Positions 1 through 8,742 of a DNA stretch of 64,000 bases are shown here, piece after piece. The translations under genes and the position numbers were made by a program. A model generated the notes under the pieces. It did not search any database and was not told the DNA's origin. It saw only the letters and a program-made list of their open reading frames with translations. The first letter of the stretch is position 1, and each line of letters starts with the position of its first letter. The stretch is from CAVOAK01 sp965217615 (lineage in GTDB: Bacteria > Pseudomonadota > Alphaproteobacteria > UBA8366 > CAVOAK01): assembly GCA_965217615.1 (NCBI GenBank), contig CBDCIT010000007.1, forward strand, positions 41,322-105,321. Direction: 5' to 3'.

Positions 1-586
1 CGGTGACACGCGCGACTGCAAGCTGTAGACGCGTATCCCCTTTGGAGATATCGAACGGTGAGCCATTGAGCACAATCAGCAGATCCGCACCTGACTCTTC
101 GAGGTATTCGACAACGTCTGACGTCCACATGTCCTCGCAGATCATGATGCCCAAACGAACACCGCGAAAGTTGACGGGACCCGGAAGTGGACCGGCCGCA
201 AAGACGCGCAATTCATCGAACACACCATAATTCGGCAGGCTGTATTTGAGGCGAACCGCCGCGACTTCGCCGTCGTCCAGTAGCAACGCTGCATTGAAGA
301 GCGATCCGTCAACCAACCATGGCGTGCCAACGAGAAGCGCCGGGCCGCCGTCCGCCGTCTCGGACGCCAGCTCGTTCACTGTCGCCTCGACCTTATCTTG
401 AAAGAATGGCTTTAGAACAAGGTCTTCGGGCGGATACCCGTTGACTGCCAGCTCGGAAAACACGACAATATCCGCGCGGTCCACGGCGGCTTGGCGCCGG
501 ACATCACGGATCAGCGCCGCATTGCCTTCGAGGTCACCAACCGTCGGATTGATCTGGGCTAGCGCAATTGAAAGTCGATCGGTCAT
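1..586 (-). CDS. nadE: Glutamine-dependent NAD+ synthase, N-terminal part (partial)
   Basis: This is the first 195 codons of a gene that runs off the left edge. The visible part is a nitrilase-type glutaminase domain, which frees ammonia from glutamine for the synthase domain that converts deamido-NAD to NAD. The nitrilase triad can be read: Glu45 in FSELAVNGYPPEDL, Lys114 in RLKYSLPNYGVFDE and Cys150 in MICEDMW. The sequence NGSPFD, found in long NadE proteins, is also present. The start is the ATG at 586, followed by DRLSIALAQINPTVGD, a typical first strand. The ATP-pyrophosphatase domain must lie to the left. A free-standing nitrilase is less likely because the YPPEDL and NGSPF signatures are those of NadE. 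Confidence 0.9.
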   Translation of the reverse strand, partial: MTDRLSIALAQINPTVGDLEGNAALIRDVRRQAAVDRADIVVFSELAVNGYPPEDLVLKPFFQDKVEATVNELASETADGGPALLVGTPWLVDGSLFNAALLLDDGEVAAVRLKYSLPNYGVFDELRVFAAGPLPGPVNFRGVRLGIMICEDMWTSDVVEYLEESGADLLIVLNGSPFDISKGDTRLQLAVARVT

Positions 587-1042
587 GGACCCAATCATAG
601 CGGATTTTGGCTAAATGTCGGCGTCAGCCAACTGGAATTGCAACGCAACAACACATAGGCACTTGACCGACGCACCAACTCAGCGAAGTGTTGGCAACAA
701 CCGGCTTCGCGGACTATCCTCGCCCGGGACCAAAAATCAAGCGACTCTGCCGGTGTCATAAGTGTTTTCTTGAGACTTGCCAATCCGTCCTAGGCTAATC
801 AGGAAACTTCTCCTGCGACGATTCGATAAAGAATTTGGGGACTGAGAACATGGCGGACGACGAGAATCCGCAGTCAGGTCTTGGGGCGGAAAAATTCAAT
901 CCGTCGTCAATGAGGCCATCGATTTCCTCTCGGGGCGGTTGCGCAACGCGATTGAGGAGAAAGGCGGGCCGCTGTCCTATGAAGAAATCCGAGAGATTGC
1001 CGACAGCTTCAAGAGTGACCCGCATCAGGCTGTCATTTCCTA

Positions 1043-2614
1043 TTACCACACAGCCTGGGAGGAATGCGGGGCGGCCTTTGAGATCCTGTCCTGGGAAAAG
1101 GAGCGGACGCACCCCATGGAGCGGCTGTTGGTGAAGCATTTTGCCGAACTTCTGGCGCCGCGTGGTAAGCAGGCGGAAGTAGGCAGAACTCTTTCCCGAC
1201 GCGTAATACCTGGATTTCTTACCGCCCTAACAGCCCGTTGATTAAGTGGCTTTTTCCGGCTCTCACCCCCCCCCCAGATGAGGAATGCGGCGGCGAAAGC
1301 CGACTGGCCGCTCTGCGAAACCCCCCGTGCCACCAGCATGGCCCCGGTGGGCGTGAGCAGAACGAAAATACCGCCATATCCGCCCGCCACGGCCTCCCGC
1401 GGGGTGCCGGCGCCGATGAGCTGGCGCATCAGTAACGATAGATTGTGACCGGCGACGTGGAGCAGGTATCGCTTGTGCACATTCTCTCGCCCGCGCAGCC
1501 AGGTTCGTCGCATGCCGCCACGATCGAGGTTGTGGGCAAAGCAGCGCTCGACGATCTCGGCGCGCAGCTTGAAGGCCTCGCGGGCGACCCCGGACTTGAG
1601 CCGCGCACGGTTGTTGGTGACCGCGCGCCGCGCCGCCTCATCACCGTGCCAGCGCGAAAAGCCGGTCTGCTTGGGCGCCGCGATCCGGGTCTTCCTGGGA
1701 CTGTCGTCCAGAGCCCTCAAGACCGCCCGTGAGTGATAACCTTTGTCGGCGACGCATTCGGCCGGGTCCTCCGCCGTCGGTGCCGCATCCACCGCCTCGA
1801 GGTTTGCCTCGGCCTTCGCCAGGGTCTTGGAAAGCGTCGTGGTGTCGCCCTCATCGGCCGGGTGCAGCTCGGCCGCCACCACCGCGCCGGTGTCCAGATC
1901 CACCGCGTGCTCGGGCTTGTAGGCCAGATGCGTCGTGCCGTCCTTCATCTTGGCGATCTTGGCCTCGGGGTCGCTCTTCGAAACCCAATCCGTGTTGGAA
2001 AGCTTCTTGCCCTTGCGCTTCCGCTCCAGACGCGCCAGGTCCTCGGCCGTGGGTGTCTCGACCCCGCTTTCCCGGGCCAGGCGCTCCAGCATCTCCCGGT
2101 AGCCTTCGCCGTTGGCGCGCCGCACGATGTTCCGCAGCGCCGCGTTGGCCTCCATGGTCGAGGCATCGACGCCGATGCGCTCGCCCTTGATCAGCCCCGC
2201 CTCGGCGATCAGCACCAGAACCCAGTCGAAGACCGCCGCGTGGACTTCATGGGGCAGGCGCGTGCGGCTCCGTGACAGCCAGGAATGGTCCGGTACCCGA
2301 TCACGGCTCCCCAGTCGCAGGAACGCCCGCAGCGAAAGCGAGTCCGAGCAGCGCCACTCCAGACCGCGCTCGCTGTCGATGCCCTCGAAGTAGCCCACCA
2401 GGTGCATCCGGAAATAGCGCCCGGGCGGCACCGAGGGCGCGCCCATCCGGGCCGCGTAATAAGGCCGGCAGCTCGCCTCGGCAAAGGCGTCAAAGCCGCC
2501 CTCGATCAGCACCGACTGCAAGCGGTCATAAAACACATGACCCGGAGAGCGCGGCATCTCCGACCAGCTCACCATCAGGTCCCCCTGACCATCCTTCTGC
2601 CGTCCCATCGCCAT
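1043..2614 (-). CDS. DDE transposase of IS5-like copy A, reading through its own end
   Basis: The protein has an N-terminal DUF772-type region (SPGHVFYDRLQSVL to RVPDHSWLSRSR) and an RNase-H-fold catalytic domain. The probable acidic triad is Asp in IGVDASTMEAN, Asp in ADKGYHS and Glu in AEIVERCFAH. The start is the ATG at 2614 (MAMGRQK), shared with the other copies. In copy C the protein ends FAAAFLIWG just inside the right repeat. Here the lengthened G run shifts the frame, so translation continues out of the element and stops at 1043 inside the interrupted host gene. The catalytic domain is intact, but the tail of about 75 residues is foreign. Confidence 0.8.
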   Translation of the reverse strand: MAMGRQKDGQGDLMVSWSEMPRSPGHVFYDRLQSVLIEGGFDAFAEASCRPYYAARMGAPSVPPGRYFRMHLVGYFEGIDSERGLEWRCSDSLSLRAFLRLGSRDRVPDHSWLSRSRTRLPHEVHAAVFDWVLVLIAEAGLIKGERIGVDASTMEANAALRNIVRRANGEGYREMLERLARESGVETPTAEDLARLERKRKGKKLSNTDWVSKSDPEAKIAKMKDGTTHLAYKPEHAVDLDTGAVVAAELHPADEGDTTTLSKTLAKAEANLEAVDAAPTAEDPAECVADKGYHSRAVLRALDDSPRKTRIAAPKQTGFSRWHGDEAARRAVTNNRARLKSGVAREAFKLRAEIVERCFAHNLDRGGMRRTWLRGRENVHKRYLLHVAGHNLSLLMRQLIGAGTPREAVAGGYGGIFVLLTPTGAMLVARGVSQSGQSAFAAAFLIWGGGESRKKPLNQRAVRAVRNPGITRRERVLPTSACLPRGARSSAKCFTNSRSMGCVRSFSQDRISKAAPHSSQAVW

Positions 2615-2683
2615 CGGCACCCCCCCCCCCCTGCAAATCAGGGAACCAGAGAATCAGACGGCGCCGACTTAATCAACGGGCTG
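1231..2683 (-). mobile_element. IS5-like insertion sequence, copy A
   Basis: The element has terminal inverted repeats CAGCCCGTTGATTAAG at both ends and is flanked by a 4-bp duplication, CTAA (1227-1230 and 2684-2687). It carries one DDE transposase gene on the minus strand. It differs from the other copies by longer C runs: about ten C near 1266-1275, where copies D and E have five, and about twelve C near 2620-2631, where other copies have six or seven. The insertion splits the gene at 850-3181. Confidence 0.92.
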
Positions 2684-3183
2684 CTAAGCCACATGATGGG
2701 ACCGGAGTTGTTCGAGCAATACGAAGAGAATTGCCAGCAACTGATCGATCGGATTCGCGCCGCCGAAGGTGATGCCTTCACCTGGGATCACGTCTATGCC
2801 GATCGAACAAGCCAAATCCTCGTCAATGACGTATTGGTTTACGTCAGTCGTCACTTCACCAATGTCGAGAAACGCCGAGCTTGGTTTGAGGATGTGATCG
2901 AAGGCCATATGCCACCCGACAACACGGGGGCGGAGAGTGGCTGGCGATTGGGCGACATGGAGTTCCACATGTTGTGGGGCACACATTTTCCCGATTTGCG
3001 GAGTACGATGGAGACACTGGAAGGTCTGTCCTCAATTAAGAAACGCTACGGCGAAGCCAATTGCGGGTTGCTGAGGAACGTGTTCACCGCAATGGACGAA
3101 GACTTCGAAGAGCTCGTCGCCGAGCCGGACGAAGAGGACGAAGAGGATGGCGAAGAGGAATTCGAAGAAGAGGCTGGCTAACC

Positions 3184-4302
3184 TCAAGCTGTCCGGCCGA
3201 TACTTTCCAAATAGGCGCGATGTTCGCGCATATCTTCCTCGCCATACATGAATGTCACAAATACAAACCGGCGACCCTCAGTTATTGGTGTCGCCTCGTG
3301 CAAGAGCGAGCAGGAAAATATCACCGCACCGCCAACCGGCGGGCGGTAGAGATAGGGGCCGTATTCAGGGAACCACAGGTGCCCCCCCTTATATTCTCCA
3401 GTATTGAGGTTCAGTGTTACGGCGAAGCGCCGGTTGGCAGTAATCGGCGTCGTGTTGTCTCGATGGGCGCTAAAGTGACCCTGCGTTTCCGCCTCATAGC
3501 AGCCAATCTTTATGCCTTCGAGGTTCGAGATATTGAAATTGAAGCACTTCGATATTTCGGGCACGACGCGGCGCGCGAACCTGACTTCGATCTCCTGTAA
3601 CAACGCGGGATCCTGAATGTTGTGGTCGCGACGCACCTTTATCGTGTCATCCAGCATCTCAACGCCTTCGTCTCCAACCTTGCGCATGAACCCCGACTGA
3701 ACGTTCCCGCCCGATTCCCAGAGGTCGATAAGCCGCTGACAAAATTCCTTCTCGAATACGTCGGGGATTATCAGTACAGGTGGATGACCGGCAACTTCCT
3801 GTGGCTCCAAGGGAGGAATAGCCTCGGCGAAACGCCCGATAATCTCTTGCGCCAGCTCGTCACCCAGTTCGGTTGGATCGCCGGCCTTGCGATCGAAGCG
3901 CAGAACGCCGACGACTCGAAAACTGAGGTTAAGGAGGAATAGAGCCGGGGGTGGCGGCGGCACTGCAACGACACCAACGTTGTGATCGGTGACGATGCCG
4001 TATGCGTCGGTCAACTTTCCATCCATGTCGGAAACCAACGGAAAGCTGATCTTGTCCTGAGCCGCCGACGTCGCGTTGGTCGTGGAACTCTCACGATTGA
4101 CAAGAACCAGGTTGATGCCTGCTTTGTCGAGCTTAGGCCAGCCCTGCGCGAGCGCCGCCCGCATGGGCACGGCGTCTACTCCGCCCCCACAAAATGCCAA
4201 GACAACCGGCTTGCCTGCAACACGCCGGCCGTAGAGCATTAAGTTCCGTCCATCTTGATCCGGCAAGACGAAGTTCGGCGCGAGATCTCCTGGAGTCAGC
4301 AT
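3184..4302 (-). CDS. Thioredoxin-fold domain fused to a 2OG-Fe(II) oxygenase
   Basis: This protein of 372 residues has two domains. Residues 1 to about 155 resemble an AhpC/TSA peroxiredoxin fold (LTPGDLAPNFVLPDQDGR; FPLVSDMDGKLTDAYGI). The usual catalytic TxxC is missing: the loop reads AFCGGGVDAVPM. Residues from about 170 form a double-stranded beta-helix dioxygenase of the prolyl-4-hydroxylase type. The iron ligands are His and Asp in HFSAHRDNTTP and the distal His in LLHEATPI, and the Arg in GRRFVFVTF would bind 2-oxoglutarate. The likely role is hydroxylation of a protein or small molecule; the substrate cannot be read from the sequence. It converges with the gene ending at 3181, with a gap of only two bases. 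Confidence 0.8.
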   Translation of the reverse strand: MLTPGDLAPNFVLPDQDGRNLMLYGRRVAGKPVVLAFCGGGVDAVPMRAALAQGWPKLDKAGINLVLVNRESSTTNATSAAQDKISFPLVSDMDGKLTDAYGIVTDHNVGVVAVPPPPPALFLLNLSFRVVGVLRFDRKAGDPTELGDELAQEIIGRFAEAIPPLEPQEVAGHPPVLIIPDVFEKEFCQRLIDLWESGGNVQSGFMRKVGDEGVEMLDDTIKVRRDHNIQDPALLQEIEVRFARRVVPEISKCFNFNISNLEGIKIGCYEAETQGHFSAHRDNTTPITANRRFAVTLNLNTGEYKGGHLWFPEYGPYLYRPPVGGAVIFSCSLLHEATPITEGRRFVFVTFMYGEEDMREHRAYLESIGRTA

Positions 4303-4429
4303 GTCTTAGCTTGGCAGTTACGCACGTCGCGCAACGCGCAACACCTTCAATTATCGATGAGACAGGTTGCAGTTGACAACCACCGAGCGGCAGGAGCAAT
4401 CGCTGTGCCCTCGGTGCATCATTGCGTGC

Positions 4430-5614
4430 TTATTTATCCCTCAACAGAAACTCGCGTCCCAATTTCACGCGCGCTTTGCCGTTGTAATCGACAATATCCG
4501 CCGTTGCGAACGTCTCGGACCATCGCTCTGGCAGGAAGCTTCCGGTCCCGATTGCCTCGATCGGCGCATCGGCGATGGCCATCGCCTTACATTTGGCTGG
4601 ACCAAATCCACTAGTGGCGACGATACCAACGCCCTTGAATCCGGCGGCGTTCAACTGCTCGCGCAAGTACCAGATTGCCGCCGCTGACACGCCTGGACCT
4701 AACAGATCGCGCAACTCTTCATCGGTCCGGTAGCCGCGAATAGCCGCCGGCACATGTCGTTCCAACACGGCATAAGACGCTGCGGGGTCGAGACCTTCGC
4801 AAAATCGTCCGCCAAGCGTGTCGAGCCGAAGCATGAGGCGTCCGTTCTTGGCAAGCTCTGCAAACCGGTTGCAGACGGCAAGTGCATCCGTGATCTCGTG
4901 ACCGAAATAGTCGACGAGGACCGTCAGGTCTTCATCTGGGAATGTTTCGACGAACATCTCCGCGGCTGCGAGCGTCGACCCAGCATAGCCGATCAGCGCA
5001 TGTGGCATCGAGCCGAATCCGGCGGTCCGGTCGAAGTAATGAGCCGTCGCGTCAGTGGATCCGCCGACGAATCCAGCGGCGTCTACTTTGCGTTTGGCCC
5101 GTGCTGTGCCGACGCTCGCCGCGTAGGCCATCATGTCGGCCATCTCGGTCCCTGCACAATGTCTGGCATCCATCGCCAAAAACCGAACATGCGGCAGCTC
5201 CATACACATGGCGCAGGCGTTGTCGGCGGCGACACACGCCGGACCAAGCTTCTGCAGAAGCAGTGTTTCGAGATCGGCGAGATGAAAGTACGGCCCCGTC
5301 ACATACATCAGCGGCTCGCCGGCGCCAATCCAATGTCCCTCTTCTACGCACAACTCTATCTCGAAGGAGGTGCCTTGATCCGCGGCAGCGCCTTGCAGCC
5401 ACTCAACCGCCAGCCGCGGCGCCGAGACAACGGGACGGCGCATGAAGACCGCATACGTCACGGTGGCGTCGCCAAATCGCCCGATGATCTCCTTGGTGCG
5501 GTTGAAATAGACGTCGGTCCAGCGTTGATGCGCTGGCGGCTCGACCTTTGGCGACGCATCGCCGCCGGCGTTTACAGTCTCAGGAGGCCGCTGCGAGACG
5601 CGTTGACGACGCAA
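4430..5614 (-). CDS. Nicotinate phosphoribosyltransferase-like protein
   Basis: The product of 394 residues belongs to the nicotinate/nicotinamide phosphoribosyltransferase family, which makes nicotinate mononucleotide from nicotinate and PRPP in NAD salvage. Supporting stretches are TDVYFNRTKEII near the start, a helix-rich middle with MDARHCAGTEMADMMAYAASVGT, and a C-terminal TIM-barrel part with LRLDTLGGRFCEG, ATSGFGPAKC and IGTGSFLPERW. The only in-frame start upstream of the first conserved residues is a TTG at 5614, which overlaps the end of the DAHP synthase gene by 35 bases, so the two are probably co-transcribed. The first 30 residues are low-complexity and the true start is uncertain. 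Confidence 0.82.
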   Translation of the reverse strand: MRRQRVSQRPPETVNAGGDASPKVEPPAHQRWTDVYFNRTKEIIGRFGDATVTYAVFMRRPVVSAPRLAVEWLQGAAADQGTSFEIELCVEEGHWIGAGEPLMYVTGPYFHLADLETLLLQKLGPACVAADNACAMCMELPHVRFLAMDARHCAGTEMADMMAYAASVGTARAKRKVDAAGFVGGSTDATAHYFDRTAGFGSMPHALIGYAGSTLAAAEMFVETFPDEDLTVLVDYFGHEITDALAVCNRFAELAKNGRLMLRLDTLGGRFCEGLDPAASYAVLERHVPAAIRGYRTDEELRDLLGPGVSAAAIWYLREQLNAAGFKGVGIVATSGFGPAKCKAMAIADAPIEAIGTGSFLPERWSETFATADIVDYNGKARVKLGREFLLRDK

Positions 5615-6962
5615 CCCGTTGTTCCTTCAGCGACTCGGCGATTAGGAACGCCAACTCCAAAACCTGGTTGGCATTAAGCCGCGGGTCGCAGTGAGTGTGA
5701 TATCGGTCCGACAGTCCCTCCTCGGAAATTGCCTGTGCACCGCCAAGGCATTCTGTCACATCCTGTCCAGTCATCTCGAAATGGACGCCACCGGCACGCG
5801 TGCCTTCATCCTGATGCACAGCAAAGAATCCGCGCACTTCGGCAAGGATGCGATCGAACGGGCGGGTCTTGTATCCATTCGATGACTTGATCGTATTGCC
5901 GTGCATCGGATCGCATGACCAAACGACCGCGCGGCCCTCGCGCTCCACGGCACGGATCAGCGGCGCCAGCTTGTTGGCAACCTGATCATGTCCCATACGC
6001 GCGATCAATGTGAGCCGTCCCGCCTCGTTGGCCGGATTGAGAATGTCGATGAGCCGCAATAGATCATCGCTATCCAATGTCGGTCCGCACTTAAGCCCTA
6101 ACGGGTTGCTTAGCCCCCGTACGAATTCGACGTGCGCGCCATCCGTCTGTCGCGTGCGGTCACCAATCCACAACATGTGCGCGGAGCAACCGTACCAGTC
6201 GCCCGTCAGACTGTCTTGACGCGTCAATGCCTCTTCGTATGGCAGCAACAGCGCCTCGTGACTGGTGAAGAGATTTGTCTCACGTAGCTCGGCCATGCTT
6301 TCGCCGGTCAGGCCGCATGCCTCCATGAACCCTAGAGCCTCGCTGATGCGTTCCGCCATCTCCTCGTAGCGCTCGCCCATTGGGCTGGCGACAACAAAAT
6401 CCTGGTTCCATTGGTGTACTTTGTGCAGATCGGCAAACCCGCCTTGAGCAAACGCGCGTAACAAGTTGAGCGTCGCGGCTGCCTGATTGTAGGCACGCAC
6501 CATGCGATGGGGATCGGGACGCCGTATTTCGGCATCGAACTCAATGCCATTTATGATGTCACCGCGGTAACTCGGCAATTCTAGGCCGTCTTCGACTTCC
6601 GTCGACGCCGAGCGCGGTTTTGCAAATTGACCCGCCAGCCGTGCAACTTTAACCACAGGGCAGGCAGCGCCGAATGTCAGGACCACCGCCATCTGCAGCA
6701 GCACTTTGAACATGTCGCGGATATTGTTGGCGCTAAACTCGGCGAAGCTTTCGGCACAGTCCCCGCCTTGAAGCAAGAATGCCCGCCCGGCGGCCGCATC
6801 GGCCAAATGTGCTTTCAGACCCCGCGCCTCACCTGCAAAGACCAGCGGCGGGAAACTACGCAGCGTCTCCTCCGCATTTGCCAGGGCATCCGCATCGGGA
6901 TAGTCGGGCACCTGCTGGATCGGCTTGGCCCTCCAGCTTTCCTTGTTCCAAGTCGCGGCCAT
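5580..6962 (-). CDS. Class II 3-deoxy-7-phosphoheptulonate (DAHP) synthase
   Basis: The protein of 460 residues is a complete class II (plant and actinobacterial type) DAHP synthase. It joins phosphoenolpyruvate and erythrose 4-phosphate in the first step of the shikimate pathway. Diagnostic stretches are LLQGGDCAESF, VKVARLAGQFAKPRS (Arg and Lys that bind substrate), LPSYRGDIING, WSCDPMHGNT and ECLGG. The metal-binding Cys, His, Glu and Asp residues of the family lie in GGDCAESF, CDPMHGNT, GVHFEMTGQDVTECLGG and HTHCDPRLN. The start at ATG 6962 (MAATWNKESWRAKPIQQVPDYPD) is typical. The gene is first in a short unit with the phosphoribosyltransferase-like gene downstream. Confidence 0.95.
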   Translation of the reverse strand: MAATWNKESWRAKPIQQVPDYPDADALANAEETLRSFPPLVFAGEARGLKAHLADAAAGRAFLLQGGDCAESFAEFSANNIRDMFKVLLQMAVVLTFGAACPVVKVARLAGQFAKPRSASTEVEDGLELPSYRGDIINGIEFDAEIRRPDPHRMVRAYNQAAATLNLLRAFAQGGFADLHKVHQWNQDFVVASPMGERYEEMAERISEALGFMEACGLTGESMAELRETNLFTSHEALLLPYEEALTRQDSLTGDWYGCSAHMLWIGDRTRQTDGAHVEFVRGLSNPLGLKCGPTLDSDDLLRLIDILNPANEAGRLTLIARMGHDQVANKLAPLIRAVEREGRAVVWSCDPMHGNTIKSSNGYKTRPFDRILAEVRGFFAVHQDEGTRAGGVHFEMTGQDVTECLGGAQAISEEGLSDRYHTHCDPRLNANQVLELAFLIAESLKEQRVASSTRLAAAS

Positions 6963-7187
6963 AGCCGCCTCCCTATACTCGTCTTCGGTCTTGCGAACCA
7001 GCTAGGTCCCAAAGGCTCCCACAGTGCGCGCCGTTGCAGAGGGGTCGATCATCGATACTTCCGTCGTGCACGCAACGTCCGTCGTCATGCGAAGCCAATT
7101 GCTTGCCGACAATGTCACAGCCTTAGGATCGAACGGTATACGCTCGTTGGTCTTGGTTTTCCACAGATATTCCACAATCGACCATAT

Positions 7188-8632
7188 CAGCCCGTTGATT
7201 AAGTCGGCGCCGTCTGATTCTCTGGTTCCCTGATTTGCAGGGGGGGTTGCCGATGGCGATGGGACGGCAGAAGGCTGGTCAGGGGGATCTGATGGTGAGC
7301 TGGTCGGAGATGCCGCGCTCTCCGGGTCATGTGTTTTATGACCGCCTGCAGTCGGTGCTGATCGAGGGCGGCTTCGACGCCTTTGCCGAGGCGAGCTGCC
7401 GGCCTTATTACGCGGCCCGGATGGGCGCGCCCTCGGTGCCGCCCGGGCGCTATTTCCGGATGCACCTGGTGGGCTACTTCGAGGGCATCGACAGCGAGCG
7501 CGGTCTGGAGTGGCGCTGCTCGGACTCGCTTTCGCTGCGGGCGTTCCTGCGACTGGGGAGCCGTGATCGGGTACCGGACCATTCCTGGCTGTCACGGAGC
7601 CGCACGCGCCTGCCCCATGAAGTCCACGCGGCGGTCTTCGACTGGGTTCTGGTGCTGATCGCCGAGGCGGGGCTGATCAAGGGCGAGCGCATCGGCGTCG
7701 ATGCCTCGACCATGGAGGCCAACGCGGCGCTGCGGAACATCGTGCGGCGCGCCAACGGCGAAGGCTACCGGGAGATGCTGGAGCGCCTGGCCCGGGAAAG
7801 CGGCGTCGAGACACCCACGGCCGAGGATCTGGCGCGTCTGGAGCGGAAGCGCAAGGGCAAGAAGCTTTCCAACACGGATTGGATTTCGAAGAGCGACCCC
7901 GAGGCCAAGATCGCCAAGATGAAGGACGGCACGACGCATCTGGCCTACAAGCCCGAGCACGCGGTGGATCTGGACACCGGCGCGGTGGTGGCGGCCGAGC
8001 TGCACCCGGCCGATGAGGGCGACACCACGACGCTTTCCAAGACCCTGGCGAAGGCCGAGGCAAACCTCGGGGCGGTGGATGCGGCGCCGACGGCGGAGGA
8101 CCCGGCCGAATGCGTCGCCGACAAAGGTTATCACTCACGGGCGGTCTTGAGGGCTCTGAACGACAGTCCCTGGAAGACCCGGATCGCGGCGCCCAAGCAG
8201 ACCGGCTTTTCGCGCTGGCACGGTGATGAGGCGGCGCGGCGCGCGGTCACCAACAACCGTGCGCGGCTCAAGTCCGGGGTCGCCCGCGAGGCCTTCAAGC
8301 TGCGCGCCGAGATCGTCGAGCGCTGCTTTGCCCACAACCTCGATCGTGGCGGCATGCGACGAACCTGGCTGCGCGGGCGAGAGAATGTGCACAAGCGATA
8401 CCTGCTCCACGTCGCCGGCCACAATCTATCGTTACTGATGCGCCAGCTCATCGGCGCCGGCACCCCGCGGGAGGCCGTGGCGGGCGGATATGGCGGTATT
8501 TTCGTTCTGCTCACGCCCACCGGGGCCGTGCTGGTGGCACGGGGGGGGTTCGCAAAGCGGCCAGTCGGCTTTCGCCGCCGCATTCCTCATCTGGGGGTGA
8601 GAGCCGGAAAAAGCCACTTAATCAACGGGCTG
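7188..8632 (+). mobile_element. IS5-like insertion sequence, copy B
   Basis: This is a full-length copy of 1445 bp in plus orientation. The terminal repeats are CAGCCCGTTGATTAAG and its reverse complement. The flanking duplication is ATAT (7184-7187 and 8633-8636). It sits in the non-coding gap between class II DAHP synthase and the sirtuin gene. No convincing gene is split: on both strands a stop codon lies close to the junction on one side. Confidence 0.93.
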
Positions 8633-8680
8633 ATATGCATGATTAGTCGAAATTGTTCGCGATCGGAGACATACGGATAG
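7253..8680 (+). CDS. DDE transposase of IS5-like copy B, with altered C-terminus
   Basis: The protein is the same as the transposases of copies A and C up to about residue 430, with the catalytic Asp, Asp and Glu present. A G8 run near 8541-8548, where copies C and E have G7, shifts the frame. The normal end FAAAFLIWG is replaced by a different tail that runs 48 bases beyond the element and stops at 8680. The start ATG 7253 (MAMGRQK) is preceded by a G-rich stretch that may serve as ribosome binding site. Activity may survive, because the change is downstream of the catalytic Glu. Confidence 0.85.
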   Translation: MAMGRQKAGQGDLMVSWSEMPRSPGHVFYDRLQSVLIEGGFDAFAEASCRPYYAARMGAPSVPPGRYFRMHLVGYFEGIDSERGLEWRCSDSLSLRAFLRLGSRDRVPDHSWLSRSRTRLPHEVHAAVFDWVLVLIAEAGLIKGERIGVDASTMEANAALRNIVRRANGEGYREMLERLARESGVETPTAEDLARLERKRKGKKLSNTDWISKSDPEAKIAKMKDGTTHLAYKPEHAVDLDTGAVVAAELHPADEGDTTTLSKTLAKAEANLGAVDAAPTAEDPAECVADKGYHSRAVLRALNDSPWKTRIAAPKQTGFSRWHGDEAARRAVTNNRARLKSGVAREAFKLRAEIVERCFAHNLDRGGMRRTWLRGRENVHKRYLLHVAGHNLSLLMRQLIGAGTPREAVAGGYGGIFVLLTPTGAVLVARGGFAKRPVGFRRRIPHLGVRAGKSHLINGLICMISRNCSRSETYG

Positions 8681-8742
8681 CCTGCGGCATATGATCGAGC
8701 CTCGCTCTACGCACATCAAACCAAAATGCTCGACCATCGAAG

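Larger units (their letters stand above)
850..3181 (+). pseudogene. Conserved hypothetical gene, frameshifted and split by an IS5-like element
   Basis: The gene starts at ATG 850 (MADDENPQSG) and shows two lesions. After about 15 codons the reading frame is lost at an A5 run (891-895 region); adding one A gives a continuous frame running into VVNEAIDFLSGRLRNAIEEK. At 1230 the IS5-like copy A interrupts it. Removing the element and one CTAA duplication joins GFLTAL to SHMMGPELFEQYEE exactly in frame, and translation then runs to the stop at 3181. The rebuilt protein is about 280 residues, soluble, and ends in a very acidic Glu/Asp-rich tail. I do not recognise the family. The residual 3' part could be expressed only from an internal start. 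Confidence 0.75.

Noticed and set aside
1733..2275. Long ORF antisense to the IS5-like transposase (180 codons; repeated in copies B, C and D)
   Set aside because: It recurs only because the element recurs, its product is Arg/His/Gly-rich with no motif, and the opposite strand encodes a clear transposase.
4754..5677. 307-codon ORF on the plus strand
   Set aside because: It is antisense to the phosphoribosyltransferase-like gene, whose protein has recognisable conserved stretches.
7002..7187. Minus-strand frame ending at 7002 (58 or so codons, with PFDPKAVTLSASNWLRM)
   Set aside because: Rejoining across IS5-like copy B meets a TAA just upstream of the junction, only weak GTG starts are available and no family is recognised. 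Could be a remnant, but not supported.
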